This document shows positions 34,153 to 43,549 of a stretch of DNA of 64,000 nucleotides, piece after piece. The DNA lies in contig JAEUQK010000029.1 of assembly GCA_016789265.1 (NCBI GenBank), positions 124,001-188,000 of the forward strand, given 5' to 3'. Positions within the stretch are counted from its first letter, which is position 1; each line of letters opens with the position of its first letter. The DNA is from Blastocatellia bacterium (GTDB lineage: Bacteria > Acidobacteriota > Blastocatellia > Pyrinomonadales > Pyrinomonadaceae). The notes below the pieces were generated by a model. The model was given only the letters and a program-made list of their open reading frames with translations. It searched no databases and was not told where the DNA came from. Position numbers and translations under genes: made by a program.

Positions 34153-34239
34153 TTATTCCTTTCTCCTTTCTCTTGCGCCACCTGCGCCACCTGCGCCGGC
34201 GCAAACTGCGGCGCAAGGCCCTGTCCCGAAGGTCTTAAC

Positions 34240-34968
34240 CTACTTTTTCTTCGCGTCACGCTTGAGCTTTCGGACGTTGCGTTCGATCCAGGATTCGGCT
34301 TCCTCGTAATATCGAAATTTTCGTTCGTTGCGGCGAAAGGCGGCGGTGTGGTGGTAACGCCGGCCGTTGATGACCTTTGCCGGGTGATGGACGTGCAGCA
34401 TTTCATGAAACACGATGTACTCGACCACAAACTTTGGTACCGTCACGGAATCAAGCGAACGGCTTACGACGATGGTCTTGTGGGTTGCGTCATGATGCCC
34501 GAGAATGCGGTAGGTCTTTCGTGCCGACCAGGTCAGCGTGGGTTTTTCGATCGAACCGCCGAAGTACGCGGTGTTCAGAGAATCGAATATCCTCTCCAAG
34601 TCGTAAACCTCGCCTTTCGACGAAGTAACGACCTTTCTCCCATGCTTCCGTTTATTTGCAACTGCGCGAACGCGGTATTCTTCGGTCGAGACCGCTGCGG
34701 AGTAAATGTCGCGTGCGGCGGCCGGAGCACGGCGGCGGTAAAGTTTTGCCACCAGGATCAGTGCCAAGGCCCGTTGTGCCGAAGCGGGAAGATCTCGGCA
34801 GATCTCGGCGATCCGGACGAACACACGGCCGTCCCTTACGCGGATCGTGTGATTAATTCCGACATAAGGGTAGAAACTCACCTCGATATTCGGCGGTTTT
34901 CGAGCCTTGTCATAGGTCTCGAACGCCTGTTCGTAATAGGTTGCAATGGTTTCCGGCAAAATGCCCAT
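34240..34968 (-). CDS. SprT-like zinc metalloprotease
   Basis: The 242-residue cytoplasmic protein is a SprT-like peptidase. Its zinc site is YIVFHEMLHVHHPAKV near residue 190, with a third ligand in the HHTAAFRRNERKF stretch. The preceding LNTAYFGGSIEKPTLTWSA (near residue 130) is the conserved FN.xYFGG...P.L.WS motif of SprT proteins. The N-terminal third (alpha/beta, with a PYVGINHTIRVRDGRVF segment) is longer than in typical SprT. Family members include DNA-protein crosslink proteases and proteins of unknown role. The C-terminus is Lys-rich. Confidence 0.85.
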   Translation of the reverse strand: MGILPETIATYYEQAFETYDKARKPPNIEVSFYPYVGINHTIRVRDGRVFVRIAEICRDLPASAQRALALILVAKLYRRRAPAAARDIYSAAVSTEEYRVRAVANKRKHGRKVVTSSKGEVYDLERIFDSLNTAYFGGSIEKPTLTWSARKTYRILGHHDATHKTIVVSRSLDSVTVPKFVVEYIVFHEMLHVHHPAKVINGRRYHHTAAFRRNERKFRYYEEAESWIERNVRKLKRDAKKK

Positions 34969-35086
34969 ATTCGGTGTTGATCAGAGTTTAACTAATAATC
35001 GTTGACACTAAAGGGTCAAAAATGTTACTTCTCTAATTGGGATTATACCGTCCCTTCGGCGGTTTCACCCGCTCGTCCCAAACAAA

Positions 35087-36208
35087 ATGCCGGTCCGCGA
35101 CTCTTACCTTAGAATCGAGAAATCTCCAAATTTCCCCGATTCACGCGGGCAGATGATCCTTTCGGCGATAATCAACGAACATTTTGTAACAGGCGAGCCT
35201 GTCGGTTCCAAAGCAATTGCGGAAAAATTTGCAAATGCGTCGGGTCTGAGTTCTGCAACGATCCGCAGCGTAATGGGCGAGCTGGAAGAGCTCGGCTTCG
35301 TTGAGCAGCCGCATACATCAGCCGGCCGCGTGCCGACAGACAAAGGCTACAGGTTTTACGTTGACAACCTGCTTGGCGTGTTAAGCCTCTCGAATGACGA
35401 TCTCCGGCTGATAGGCGGTGAATTCGGCATTAACAGTGAGTTGGTGGAAACGCCCGACCGGTTGATGGAACGTACTTCCCAACTCCTTTCCGCTCTTTCA
35501 AATAATGTAGGCATTGTGGTTTCGCCTTCGCTGGCGCAGGACCGCATGCAGCATATCGAGTTCGTTAATTTGTCGGACAACCGTGTCCTCGTCGTTCTCG
35601 TGTCGGCACCGAACATAGTCCATAACAGGATAATTCGGCTGAACGTGAAGTTTACTAAAGAGGAACTGGAACAGGCCGCAAATTACCTGAACGCGGAATT
35701 TGCCGGAAAAAGTCTTTCCGAGATCAGATCCGAGATAATGAATCTGATGCACCAGGAAAAGGCCCTTTTCGATAAACTGCTGCAAAACGCCGTGATCCTT
35801 TGTTCTCAGAGTATCGAGGAAGAGGGCAACAGTCTCGGCGAGGTCTTTGTTGAAGGAACTACGAACATCCTGACCAAGAAAGATTTCTCCGATCTTGAAA
35901 GGCTTCGCGGCCTTCTCTCTACGATCGGCGAAAGGTCACGGCTGCTGCAGATATTGAACGAATGCGTCGCCCGCGATGAAAAACAGGCAGGTGCTGTTCA
36001 GGTCATCATCGGCAGCGAAAATCCGACGCCTACCCTCCAGAATTGTTCGCTCATATCCGCGCCGTACCGGATAGGCGACAGTTCCGCGATCGGAACATTG
36101 AGCGTTCTAGGCCCTACACGGATAGAATACGCTCGCATGATCTCGATCGTTTCCTACGTTGCCCGCGTACTCGAAAAAACAATTTCGCGTGACGCAAATG
36201 GCAACTGA
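35087..36208 (+). CDS. hrcA: Heat-inducible transcription repressor HrcA
   Basis: HrcA represses heat-shock operons by binding CIRCE elements. The 373-residue protein has the N-terminal winged helix (SRGQMILSAIINEHFVTGEPVG is cut here to its key words: ILSAIINEH, GEPVGSKAIAEKF, SSATIRSVMGELEELG, PHTSAGRVPTDKGYRFYV). A GAF-like middle follows, with TNILTKKDFSDLERL near residue 265 and a C-terminal IGTLSVLGPTRIEYARM. No CIRCE (TTAGCACTC-N9-GAGTGCTAA) is visible in the 118 bases upstream. A possible promoter is TTGACA at 35002-35007 without a strong -10. The next gene, grpE, starts close downstream. Confidence 0.95.
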   Translation: MPVRDSYLRIEKSPNFPDSRGQMILSAIINEHFVTGEPVGSKAIAEKFANASGLSSATIRSVMGELEELGFVEQPHTSAGRVPTDKGYRFYVDNLLGVLSLSNDDLRLIGGEFGINSELVETPDRLMERTSQLLSALSNNVGIVVSPSLAQDRMQHIEFVNLSDNRVLVVLVSAPNIVHNRIIRLNVKFTKEELEQAANYLNAEFAGKSLSEIRSEIMNLMHQEKALFDKLLQNAVILCSQSIEEEGNSLGEVFVEGTTNILTKKDFSDLERLRGLLSTIGERSRLLQILNECVARDEKQAGAVQVIIGSENPTPTLQNCSLISAPYRIGDSSAIGTLSVLGPTRIEYARMISIVSYVARVLEKTISRDANGN

Positions 36209-36245
36209 TCTATCTCCCGGCCACCAACAAATAGCCCGGTCAATA

Positions 36246-37106
36246 ATGGATCCAAACAAAGACATAGAAGAACTGCAGGCAGCTTCGTATGCTTCGGAAT
36301 CGGACGATTCGGCATCGGTCGATGATTTCATCAAGCAGCTCGAAGCCAAGGAAAAGGACCTGCACATCACCGCCGACACCTCGATCATTGAGATCGCTGA
36401 GAGTTTTGAGGACGGCGATCTGCCGGCCGAACTGCGCGATGCGCTTGAGGCAGCGGCAAAGGCATCGCCCGAACCGTTATCTCCGCTCCCGGTTCAGACC
36501 GACGGGAACTTTAAGAAGCTCGAATCAGAGATCTCGGGACTCAAAGCGACGATCGCTAAAATGGAAGCCGACCGGGAAGAGATGTTTCAAAACTCTCAGC
36601 GGCGTGCAAAGGACTTTGAGAACTTCAAGTCGCGAGCGGAGCGTGAACGCAAGGACACCTACCAAAACCAGATCGCTAATGTTGCGATGTTGATGCTTCC
36701 CGCGCTGGACAATCTTCACCGCGCACTTGATTCCGCCGAGCATCTGCCCGGAGAGAAAAATGAGCCTTTCAAACAGTTTTTTGAAGGGATCGGTTTAGTT
36801 AACGAGCAGATCACAGACATCCTCAACAAGATGGGGATCAAGCCGATCCGCACGATCGGGGAAGAATTTGACCCGCATTATCATGAGGCGGTCTCGACGG
36901 AAGAAACAGACGAATTTCCGCACAATACGGTCTGCGGCGAGGTGCTACGCGGATATATAGCCGGCGACCGCGTGATCAGGCATTCATTGGTGAAGGTTGC
37001 AAAGGCGACCGGGAACCAGCAACCGCGACCTGAATGCCCGACTGACGGTGAGGCAAGGATCGAACTAGATGGCGATCACGACGGATCGCTGCCCCTTGCC
37101 GAATAG
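36246..37106 (+). CDS. grpE: Nucleotide exchange factor GrpE
   Basis: GrpE releases ADP from DnaK. The conserved part starts with a coiled coil (SEISGLKATIAKMEADREEM), then RRAKDFENFKSRAERERKD, LPALDNLHRALDSAEH, and the beta-domain motifs GEEFDPHYHEAVS and GEVLRGYIAGDRVIRHSLVK. It is longer than usual (286 residues) because of an acidic N-terminal extension of about 90 residues. Two starts are possible: ATG 36198, overlapping hrcA by 11 bases, and ATG 36246; neither has a good Shine-Dalgarno. A C-terminal tail after the beta domain (GNQQPRPECP and following) is also extra. Confidence 0.93.
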   Translation: MDPNKDIEELQAASYASESDDSASVDDFIKQLEAKEKDLHITADTSIIEIAESFEDGDLPAELRDALEAAAKASPEPLSPLPVQTDGNFKKLESEISGLKATIAKMEADREEMFQNSQRRAKDFENFKSRAERERKDTYQNQIANVAMLMLPALDNLHRALDSAEHLPGEKNEPFKQFFEGIGLVNEQITDILNKMGIKPIRTIGEEFDPHYHEAVSTEETDEFPHNTVCGEVLRGYIAGDRVIRHSLVKVAKATGNQQPRPECPTDGEARIELDGDHDGSLPLAE

Positions 37107-37157
37107 ATCTCTCCACTCCCATTTTTCCCGCCTAGACCCACTCAAGGAACTCGATAT

Positions 37158-38963
37158 ATGAGCAAAGTAATCGGAATAGACCTCGGAACTACAAACTGCT
37201 GCGTATCCGTCTTAGAAGGCGGGACGGTTCAGATCATCTCGAACAAAGAAGGCGGACGAACGACGCCTTCCGTTGTCGCGTTCACCGACAAGGATGAACG
37301 GCTTGTCGGGCAGATCGCTAAGCGTCAGGCTGTCACAAATCCTGCGAATACGCTGTATGCCGTCAAGCGCCTTATCGGTCGAAAATATAATGCGCCTGAG
37401 GTCGAAAAGATGCGTGAAACAGTTCCGTTCGAGATCGTAGAAGCTCCGAACGGAGACGCTCATATCAAGGTCCTGGATCGCGTTTACAGTCCGCCTGAAA
37501 TCTCGGCGATCCTTCTCCAACGGATAAAGCAGGCGGCGGAAGAATTTCTTGGCGATCGCATTTCCGAGGCTATCATCACTGTTCCTGCTTACTTCGACGA
37601 TATGCAGCGACAGGCGACGCGCGACGCAGGAAAGATCGCTGGACTCGAGGTCGAACGAATAATCAATGAGCCGACGGCCGCTGCACTGGCTTATGGCTTT
37701 GGAAAGAGCAAGAACGAAAAGGTCGCGGTCTATGACCTAGGCGGCGGTACCTTCGATATCTCGATACTCGAGATCAATGATGGTGTTTTCGAAGTGCTTT
37801 CCACTTCGGGAAACACTTTCCTTGGAGGTGAAGATTTTGACCAGCGGATCATTGACTGGCTTGTCGAGGGATTCAAGGCTGCAAATAATATTGACCTGAA
37901 ACAGGACCGACTCGCCCTGCAGCGACTTAAGGAAGCTGCTGAGCGAGCGAAGTGTGAGCTATCGAGCGTTGAGGAAACCAGTATAAGTCTGCCGTTCATT
38001 GCAGCAGACCCGACCGGCCCTAAACACATCAATGCAAACTTGACTCGAGCGAAGTTCGAAGAGTTGGTCAAGGACCTGGTCGAATCTTCGGTCGAGCCAT
38101 GCCAGAAAGCGCTTTGGGATGCAAAGCTGCAGCCGTCAGATGTCGACAAGGTCATTCTCGTTGGCGGACAGACCCGTTCACCTATAATCTCGAGGACGGT
38201 CGCCGAAGTTTTTGGAAAAGAACCTTCGTCGGAGATCAACCCGGACGAGGTCGTTGCCATGGGTGCGGCTATCCAAGGCGGCGTTCTCACCGGCGACGTA
38301 AAGGACATTGTCCTGCTCGACGTACTACCGCTTAGCCTCGGACTCGAGACGCGCGGTGGATTGTTTGTTAAGTTGATCAACCGAAATTCAACTATCCCAC
38401 TGAAGAACACAATGACGTTCACGACCGTTGTCGACAATCAACAGTCCGTAGAGATACATATCCTACAGGGCGAGCGGGAAATATCATCGGCGAACCGCAG
38501 CCTCGCCAAGTTCGAACTCGTGGGTATTCCGCCCGCACCTCGCGGTGTTCCCCAGATCGACGTATCCTTCGAGGTTGATTCGAACGGCATCGTTAGTGTT
38601 GCCGCGACAGACAAGATGACCGGCCTCGAACAAGCGGTCCAGATCACACCGTCTTCGGGCCTTTCGCCTGACGAGATCGAAAGGCTCATCCATGAAGCCG
38701 AGAGCTCGGTCGAACGCGATCGCGAGGAAAGGGAACTTATCACACTTAAGAACCGTCTTGATAACCTGATCAAGAACGCTCGAAAGGCGATGATGGAATA
38801 CGGCAGGGCATTTCCGACCGAGGAGCAGATGGAGATCAACAACATCCTGAACAATGCAGAGGAATCGATGTTCACAGATGACAAAAAGGAGATCGAACTA
38901 ATCCTCGTGAAAGTCGAAGAAACTGCCAGCCGCATTACGGCATCAATGCTTACTGCGGTTTAA
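37158..38963 (+). CDS. dnaK: Chaperone protein DnaK (Hsp70), tail-less variant
   Basis: An Hsp70 chaperone of 601 residues, encoded between grpE and dnaJ. The nucleotide domain begins with [17 protein letters not shown] and has [16 protein letters not shown] and [14 protein letters not shown]. The usual GGSTRMP motif reads [12 protein letters not shown]. The linker is present as [19 protein letters not shown]. The substrate domain follows, but the protein ends with ITASMLTAV and lacks the long Gly/acidic tail of E. coli DnaK. Two adjacent Cys near residue 14 are unusual. The protein is still expected to be an active chaperone; whether a second, canonical dnaK exists elsewhere is not known. 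Confidence 0.93.
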   Translation: MSKVIGIDLGTTNCCVSVLEGGTVQIISNKEGGRTTPSVVAFTDKDERLVGQIAKRQAVTNPANTLYAVKRLIGRKYNAPEVEKMRETVPFEIVEAPNGDAHIKVLDRVYSPPEISAILLQRIKQAAEEFLGDRISEAIITVPAYFDDMQRQATRDAGKIAGLEVERIINEPTAAALAYGFGKSKNEKVAVYDLGGGTFDISILEINDGVFEVLSTSGNTFLGGEDFDQRIIDWLVEGFKAANNIDLKQDRLALQRLKEAAERAKCELSSVEETSISLPFIAADPTGPKHINANLTRAKFEELVKDLVESSVEPCQKALWDAKLQPSDVDKVILVGGQTRSPIISRTVAEVFGKEPSSEINPDEVVAMGAAIQGGVLTGDVKDIVLLDVLPLSLGLETRGGLFVKLINRNSTIPLKNTMTFTTVVDNQQSVEIHILQGEREISSANRSLAKFELVGIPPAPRGVPQIDVSFEVDSNGIVSVAATDKMTGLEQAVQITPSSGLSPDEIERLIHEAESSVERDREERELITLKNRLDNLIKNARKAMMEYGRAFPTEEQMEINNILNNAEESMFTDDKKEIELILVKVEETASRITASMLTAV

Positions 38964-39017
38964 AGTGCGGGCTTTGGCCAGTTCAATGGTGAGGGATCGC
39001 GTATTCTGATCTCCTGC

Positions 39018-39047
39018 TTGAGCATTGCTTGACAGATTAGTTACAAT
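39018..39047 (+). promoter_or_regulatory. Possible promoter of dnaJ
   Basis: TTGAGC (39018-39023) and TACAAT (39042-39047) are separated by 18 bases. Both resemble sigma-70 boxes and lie 53 bases before the dnaJ start. An independent promoter between dnaK and dnaJ would let dnaJ be expressed apart from the upstream genes. Confidence 0.45.
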
Positions 39048-39055
39048 ACCCTTTG

Positions 39056-39084
39056 GCGTCAGTTCATTTTGTTTGGGCTGACGC
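39056..39084 (+). promoter_or_regulatory. Leader stem-loop before dnaJ
   Basis: GCGTCAG (39056-39062) can pair with CTGACGC (39078-39084), leaving a 15-base T-rich loop. A short T-rich run (tttgttt) follows. It lies 15 bases before the dnaJ ATG, in the 5' leader of the proposed transcript. It may attenuate read-through from dnaK or block the ribosome site; a role as temperature sensor is only a guess. Confidence 0.4.
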
Positions 39085-39099
39085 TTTGTTTATCTGAAT

Positions 39100-40194
39100 A
39101 TGTCGAAAAGGGATTACTACGAGATCTTAGGGGTCGCAAAGACGGCAACCGATGCCGAAATAAAGAAAGCGTACCGCGCAATGGCGGTTCAATATCACCC
39201 GGACAAGAACCCGGGCGACGCAGTCGCTGAAGAAAAGTTCAAAGAGTGTGCCGAGGCATACGCCGTGCTTTCTGATTCTCAAAAACGGGCGCAATATGAC
39301 CGTTTCGGTCATGCCGGAATGGGCGGAGGCGGATTCGATCCGGGTTTTTCGAATATCGAGGACATCTTCGACCTTTTTGGTTTCGGCGATATGTTTGGCG
39401 GACGGCAGCGTACACGTTCCCGTGTTCAGCGTGGCTCGGATCTTCGCTATGATCTTGAGATATCACTCGAAGAAGCGGCGAACGGTAAAGAGGAAAAGCT
39501 TCGCATTCCGCGGCTTGAAACATGCCACGAATGTACGGGTTCAGGGGCCGAAAAGGGAAGCAGTGCCGAGAACTGTATCTCTTGCGGCGGCAGCGGCCAG
39601 ACGCGTTATCAGCAGGGTTTCTTCAGTGTAATGCGTACGTGTCCGAACTGTCAGGGCAAAGGTACGATCATTCGTAATCCGTGCAAAAAATGCCGCGGAC
39701 AGGGCCGCGTAGAAAAAGAGAAATCACTTGAGGTAAAGATACCGGCCGGCGTCGAAACGGGTTCACGTCTCCGGGTTTCCGGAGAGGGCGAATCGGGTGT
39801 TAACGGCGGCCCCGCAGGCGACCTGTTTGTAGTCATTCACGTCAAGGAACACGAGACATTTGAACGGCAAGGTGCGAATCTCTATTCGGCAGTTCCCGTC
39901 ACATTCGCCCAGGCCGCTCTCGGTGCCGAGATCAAGGTCAAGACCCTCGACGGCGAAGAGGATCTGAAGATCCCGGCAGGAACGCAAACCGGTACAGTGT
40001 TCCGAATTAAATCGCACGGAATGCCGGTTCTTGGCGGCCGAGGTAAGGGCGATCTGTTTGTCGCGGCTACTCTGATAACTCCGAAATCGCTCACCAAAGA
40101 GCAACGCAAAGCGCTCGAAAAACTCGCCGAGGTCGAAGACACCGACTTCAACGACGAGTCATTCATGGACAAGGTGCGAAATATTTTCGGATAG
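39100..40194 (+). CDS. dnaJ: Chaperone protein DnaJ
   Basis: DnaJ delivers substrates to DnaK and stimulates its ATPase. The 364-residue protein has a J domain ([20 protein letters not shown], with the HPD loop in YHPDKNPGD), a Gly/Phe-rich part ([20 protein letters not shown]), and four CxxCxGxG zinc repeats ([32 protein letters not shown]). The substrate-binding C-terminal domains include [20 protein letters not shown]. It follows dnaK by 136 bases and is followed by an intrinsic terminator. Confidence 0.97.
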   Translation: MSKRDYYEILGVAKTATDAEIKKAYRAMAVQYHPDKNPGDAVAEEKFKECAEAYAVLSDSQKRAQYDRFGHAGMGGGGFDPGFSNIEDIFDLFGFGDMFGGRQRTRSRVQRGSDLRYDLEISLEEAANGKEEKLRIPRLETCHECTGSGAEKGSSAENCISCGGSGQTRYQQGFFSVMRTCPNCQGKGTIIRNPCKKCRGQGRVEKEKSLEVKIPAGVETGSRLRVSGEGESGVNGGPAGDLFVVIHVKEHETFERQGANLYSAVPVTFAQAALGAEIKVKTLDGEEDLKIPAGTQTGTVFRIKSHGMPVLGGRGKGDLFVAATLITPKSLTKEQRKALEKLAEVEDTDFNDESFMDKVRNIFG

Positions 40195-40222
40195 AGATCT
40201 TGAAAGATTGGTGAACATCTGT

Positions 40223-40255
40223 GGAAAGTAAGCTGGAGCTTGCTTTCCATTTTTT
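40223..40255 (+). terminator. Intrinsic terminator of dnaJ
   Basis: An 11-bp stem (ggaaagtaagc with gcttgctttcc, one G-T pair) with a four-base loop is followed by six T residues. It closes the heat-shock block ahead of the convergent yqeY gene. Confidence 0.9.
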
Positions 40256-40259
40256 GATG

Positions 40260-40706
40260 TCAGCCCAGTTTTGCTTTTACCGACTCACTTACCAGCCTGC
40301 CGTCTGCTGTTTTACCCTGCAGCTTGGCCATTGCTGCTTTCATTACGACGCCCATCTCCTTCATCGTAGATGCTCCCGTTTCGACAACAGCTTCGGCAAC
40401 GGCCTGTTCTATTTCCTCCGGTGACGCGGCCTGCGGCAGATAGACTTCGATATGGGATATTTCAGCCGCCTCTTTGGCGGCAAGCTCCGAGCGGCCTGCC
40501 TTTTCATATTGCTCGATCGAATCGCGCCGCTGTTTGACGAGCGACTGAAGTGCTTTTGATACTTCATCGTCGGTCAATTCGCCGCCTTTTTCTATCTGGC
40601 GATTCATCAGATTCGCCTTTACCATTCTCAATGTCGAAACGCGGTCTGCATCCTTGGCTTTCATCGCCTCGGTAAGGTCCGAGATAATTCGTTCTTTCAG
40701 GTTCAT
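40260..40706 (-). CDS. GatB/YqeY domain protein
   Basis: The 148-residue protein has the YqeY architecture: a helical N-terminal part (LKERIISDLTEAMKAKDADR), TLRMVKANLMNRQIEKGGEL, SLVKQRRDSIEQYEKAGR, and the C-terminal region with VVMKAAMAKLQGKTADGRLV. The C-terminal domain resembles the tail of the GatB subunit of tRNA-dependent amidotransferases. The role of YqeY proteins is not established. The start at 40706 was chosen because it fits the family; a longer form in the same frame reaches 40742. Confidence 0.9.
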   Translation of the reverse strand: MNLKERIISDLTEAMKAKDADRVSTLRMVKANLMNRQIEKGGELTDDEVSKALQSLVKQRRDSIEQYEKAGRSELAAKEAAEISHIEVYLPQAASPEEIEQAVAEAVVETGASTMKEMGVVMKAAMAKLQGKTADGRLVSESVKAKLG

Positions 40707-40778
40707 GTTTGTAAGTCTATTTTTCGCGGGCGGCGAGTTCAAGCTGGGAGCGTTGGTGATGGCCGGACGATCGTCAAA

Positions 40779-41852
40779 CTAGTTACAGTGCTTTTTGTCC
40801 ACGTAGATCTTTTCATTCGATCTGCTTAGATAATAGCAACCGCCTTTGGGGCCTAGAATGTAGGCTATGTTTGGTACATTTGTTGTTGGTGGAGCTTTTC
40901 GGTCGCCCAACCATTCGGTTACGCCGCCGCGCTGAGTACACGCTGCTGAGTTCGAGCTTGCAAAGCTGAACGTCCCGTCTGCACATTTCGCTGTCGGTTT
41001 TCGCCCTGCCGGACGTTCGACCACATAGGCACCAACCTTCGCTTCTTTGTTCGATTCGACGGCTGGCGTGCTGCCGGATAAGGCTTTATCGCTATTAAGC
41101 TGAGTGCCGGTAACAGAAGAAGGGCTTTGACCGATATTCCCGTTGTTTGTTTCTGGCGTCAGCCTCGTCGGCAAATTAAGAGAATGAACAGGTTTCTCGT
41201 GTTTCGTTTCGTCAAGGGCTGTATTTTCAGGGATTAGCGGTTCGTCTGCAGCCGAACCGCTCGATGAGCGGCTGACGAACGCATCGGTTGACACAAGATC
41301 GGTAACACCGGTATTTGCATCGGCGGGTCGACTAGTACTGGTCTGCTGAACGGCAATTGGTGTGAAGAGATAAACTGCAAGTCCTCCACCAAACGCCGCA
41401 ACGCCCAACAGAGATGCCATTTGGAGCCAACTCAGAATCGGGTTGCCTTTTTCGACGGGCCGCTCGATCACAATGGTCTGAGTGAGCGGCGGACGCTCGA
41501 TATGTGTCTGAAAAGAAGGGACTGTTTCCGTGATCGCCGGAGCAGTTGTGTTCTCAGGAACCTCGGCAGGTATTGCGATCGCATTTGGGAGATCTTTTGC
41601 CCTGGCATTTTCGAGGTCTTTCATCGAATCCAGTTCTTCGAACGCCTCGCTGAATTCGTCCAATTCGTCGGCGGCAAAAAAACGCATCTCGCCTGCATCG
41701 TTCTGCCCTACAAGTTTAAGATCCGGAAATCTTGCGACAGTTGCCTCTTCGATCTGATCGTCCGGCTGTCCGCATGGGCACACAGGAACCTCTAAGGGGA
41801 TCTGGTTATGACAACTTGGACAAACTCGCGAAACGATCTGCTGAGGGTTCAT
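40779..41852 (-). CDS. Zinc-ribbon, membrane-anchored protein with GPKGGCYYL module
   Basis: The 357-residue product starts with a zinc ribbon (CPSCHNQIPLEVPVCPCG), has an acidic region, one membrane helix (MASLLGVAAFGGGLAVYLF near residue 160), and a long Thr/Ser/Asn-rich linker. The C-terminal part has KCADGTFSFASSNSAACTQRG (a DUF3761-type Cys pair) followed by AYILGPKGGCYYLSRSNEKI with a final Cys. The last module also ends the thermonuclease next to it and the protein at 44419-45444. I chose ATG 41852; a start at 41897 would overlap the nuclease gene. The function is unknown; it may sense or bind something at the cell surface. Confidence 0.7.
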   Translation of the reverse strand: MNPQQIVSRVCPSCHNQIPLEVPVCPCGQPDDQIEEATVARFPDLKLVGQNDAGEMRFFAADELDEFSEAFEELDSMKDLENARAKDLPNAIAIPAEVPENTTAPAITETVPSFQTHIERPPLTQTIVIERPVEKGNPILSWLQMASLLGVAAFGGGLAVYLFTPIAVQQTSTSRPADANTGVTDLVSTDAFVSRSSSGSAADEPLIPENTALDETKHEKPVHSLNLPTRLTPETNNGNIGQSPSSVTGTQLNSDKALSGSTPAVESNKEAKVGAYVVERPAGRKPTAKCADGTFSFASSNSAACTQRGGVTEWLGDRKAPPTTNVPNIAYILGPKGGCYYLSRSNEKIYVDKKHCN

Positions 41853-41878
41853 TTTCTTTGACGAAAAAAATGGAATGT

Positions 41879-42640
41879 CTATTGCGGCTTCTGGCAAAGA
41901 CTCTTGTCTTTGACATAAACCTTTGATCCCGAACTGTTCAAGTAGTAGCAGCCACCTCTTGGTCCAAGTGTGTACACACGGCCTTCGACCGCGGTCGGTT
42001 TCTGATCGCCCTGAGCGGCAGGTTGAGTGTTTGTTACCAAAGGAACCACAGCTGACTTTTTATCAGTTGCCCCGGGCGACGGTTCGGTTTCGTCTCTATA
42101 CTCCCAAGGCGGGATCGGGATAGGGTCGGACCAAAGTCCGGATCTGTTTTCGCGAGCCTTCAGCTCCGCTTTTGCGTACCTAGCCCGCACATCGGACGAC
42201 TGCTCTCCGCTCGCTCGCTTGTAGTGCCACGCACTGCCGTTTTCAAGCAGCCGAAGCCCGACATCTTGACCGTTCAGAAAAACGGTTCCGACATATCGAC
42301 CTTCCGAATCTACTCGCTGAACGACGACCTTGACCTCCTTTTCGAGAATCTGATCCTCTAGTCTTTTGCGGGATTTAACACCGTAGTCCTGGTCCTGCTC
42401 AGGTGCGTCAATACCGTGAATGCGGATCGGAAATACCTTTCCGTCAGAAGTCCTTACCCTGAACTGGTCCCCATCAGTGACAAATGTGACCTTGCCCTCG
42501 ATCAATTCAACGTCATCCGCCGACTTGACCGATGGCTTCGCCTCGCCGGGAGCGGCGGGTTTTGTATCGGTCGTTTGTGCGGAAATGTACGTTAAGGCCG
42601 CTAGCAAAATGAGAAAAACGGCGGTCCATCTTCCGAACAT
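41879..42640 (-). CDS. Secreted thermonuclease (SNase family) with GPRGGCYYL tail
   Basis: A staphylococcal-nuclease-like enzyme of 253 residues, with a signal peptide (MFGRWTAVFLILLAALTYIS, cleavage near AQ). The nuclease domain (residues of about 45-170) has FPIRIHGIDAPEQDQDYG, carrying the Arg, Asp and Glu of the active site, DSEGRYVGTVFLNGQDVG with the second Arg, and LLENGSAWHYKR. A Pro/Lys-rich linker follows, and the C-terminus is YTLGPRGGCYYLNSSGSKVY plus a final Cys, the module it shares with two neighbours. GGAGG at a normal spacing fixes the start at 42640. It should degrade DNA or RNA outside the cell or in the periplasm. Confidence 0.9.
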   Translation of the reverse strand: MFGRWTAVFLILLAALTYISAQTTDTKPAAPGEAKPSVKSADDVELIEGKVTFVTDGDQFRVRTSDGKVFPIRIHGIDAPEQDQDYGVKSRKRLEDQILEKEVKVVVQRVDSEGRYVGTVFLNGQDVGLRLLENGSAWHYKRASGEQSSDVRARYAKAELKARENRSGLWSDPIPIPPWEYRDETEPSPGATDKKSAVVPLVTNTQPAAQGDQKPTAVEGRVYTLGPRGGCYYLNSSGSKVYVKDKSLCQKPQ

Positions 42641-42810
42641 AAGCACTTCCTCCATCCCTTAGACACAAGATGTAGTATAGCAGAACATGTCAACTACCCG
42701 GCCGGATTTCATCCATAAACCCCGTTTCGCGGGGGAGCTTAGGAGATTTTTACACCCGTCATTGATATGTTTCTGTCTTCTTATCCGCGTTCGTCATTGG
42801 AGAAAATACC

Positions 42811-43539
42811 ATGGCAATTAACGCGAATATTCTCAAGCGGCCTTCAGATAAGGCGTTATTCACTGCATCGGCGATCATCTTTCCGCTCGTAGTGCTGATC
42901 GGATATTTCAAGACCTATTACTTTCGCGCATTTTTTGATGTACCGGCTTTTGGTTCCTGGCTGGTCCACCTGCATGCGGTCGTAATGACTACGTGGGTAC
43001 TCTACTTTGTTGCCCAGGTTGCACTGGTCCGCACAAAAAGCCTAAAGCTTCATATGTCCATGGGTATGGCCGGAATTGGACTGGCGGCCGTTGTGGTAGT
43101 AGTGGGCATGGCGACGGCGTGGAACTCGCACATCGTTCGGCATACGGCGCCGGCAGGGATCGATCCACACGCATTCTTCCTAATTCCCGTACTGGATATG
43201 CTTTTTTTCGTAGCGTTTTTGGGCGGCGCAATATATTGGCGAAAGAAGCCCGCATATCACAAGACGCTGATGCTAATGACGGCCATCAATTTCAGCCCGG
43301 CGGCGATCGCGCGCATTCCGATATTGCCGCCGGAAATGATGATCCTTCAATGGATCGCTCTGCCTATCGTTCTCGGCATAGCCTGTTTTGCTTATTACAC
43401 TTGGAAACATCGAAAGTTTAACTGGGTCTTCGCCGTCGCACTGTTTTTGTTTAGCGTTTCGGGTCCGCTCCGCCTTTGGTTTGCGTTCACTCCCGCGTGG
43501 CTGGATTTTGTTGGCTGGATGGCTGGATCAGGAAGATAA
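42811..43539 (+). CDS. Multi-pass membrane protein, first of a tandem pair
   Basis: The 242-residue protein has about seven membrane helices. Recognisable stretches are FGSWLVHLHAVVMTTWVLYF and SLKLHMSMGMAGIGLAAVVV in the N-terminal half, then YWRKKPAYHKTLMLMTAINF, with His and basic residues at similar places in each repeat. The next gene is a close paralogue. Two His residues in helix positions (HLHAV, LHM) could hold a metal or heme, but I do not recognise the family. It starts about 155 bases after the nuclease gene on the other strand. Confidence 0.75.
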   Translation: MAINANILKRPSDKALFTASAIIFPLVVLIGYFKTYYFRAFFDVPAFGSWLVHLHAVVMTTWVLYFVAQVALVRTKSLKLHMSMGMAGIGLAAVVVVVGMATAWNSHIVRHTAPAGIDPHAFFLIPVLDMLFFVAFLGGAIYWRKKPAYHKTLMLMTAINFSPAAIARIPILPPEMMILQWIALPIVLGIACFAYYTWKHRKFNWVFAVALFLFSVSGPLRLWFAFTPAWLDFVGWMAGSGR

Positions 43540-43549
43540 GGACGGAATT

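Noticed and set aside
34176-34200. Tandem gcgccacct units as a CRISPR or VNTR
   Set aside because: Only two to three short copies without spacers; a simple repeat.
34981-35086. CIRCE operator ahead of hrcA
   Set aside because: No TTAGCACTC/GAGTGCTAA-like pair could be found by eye in this stretch.
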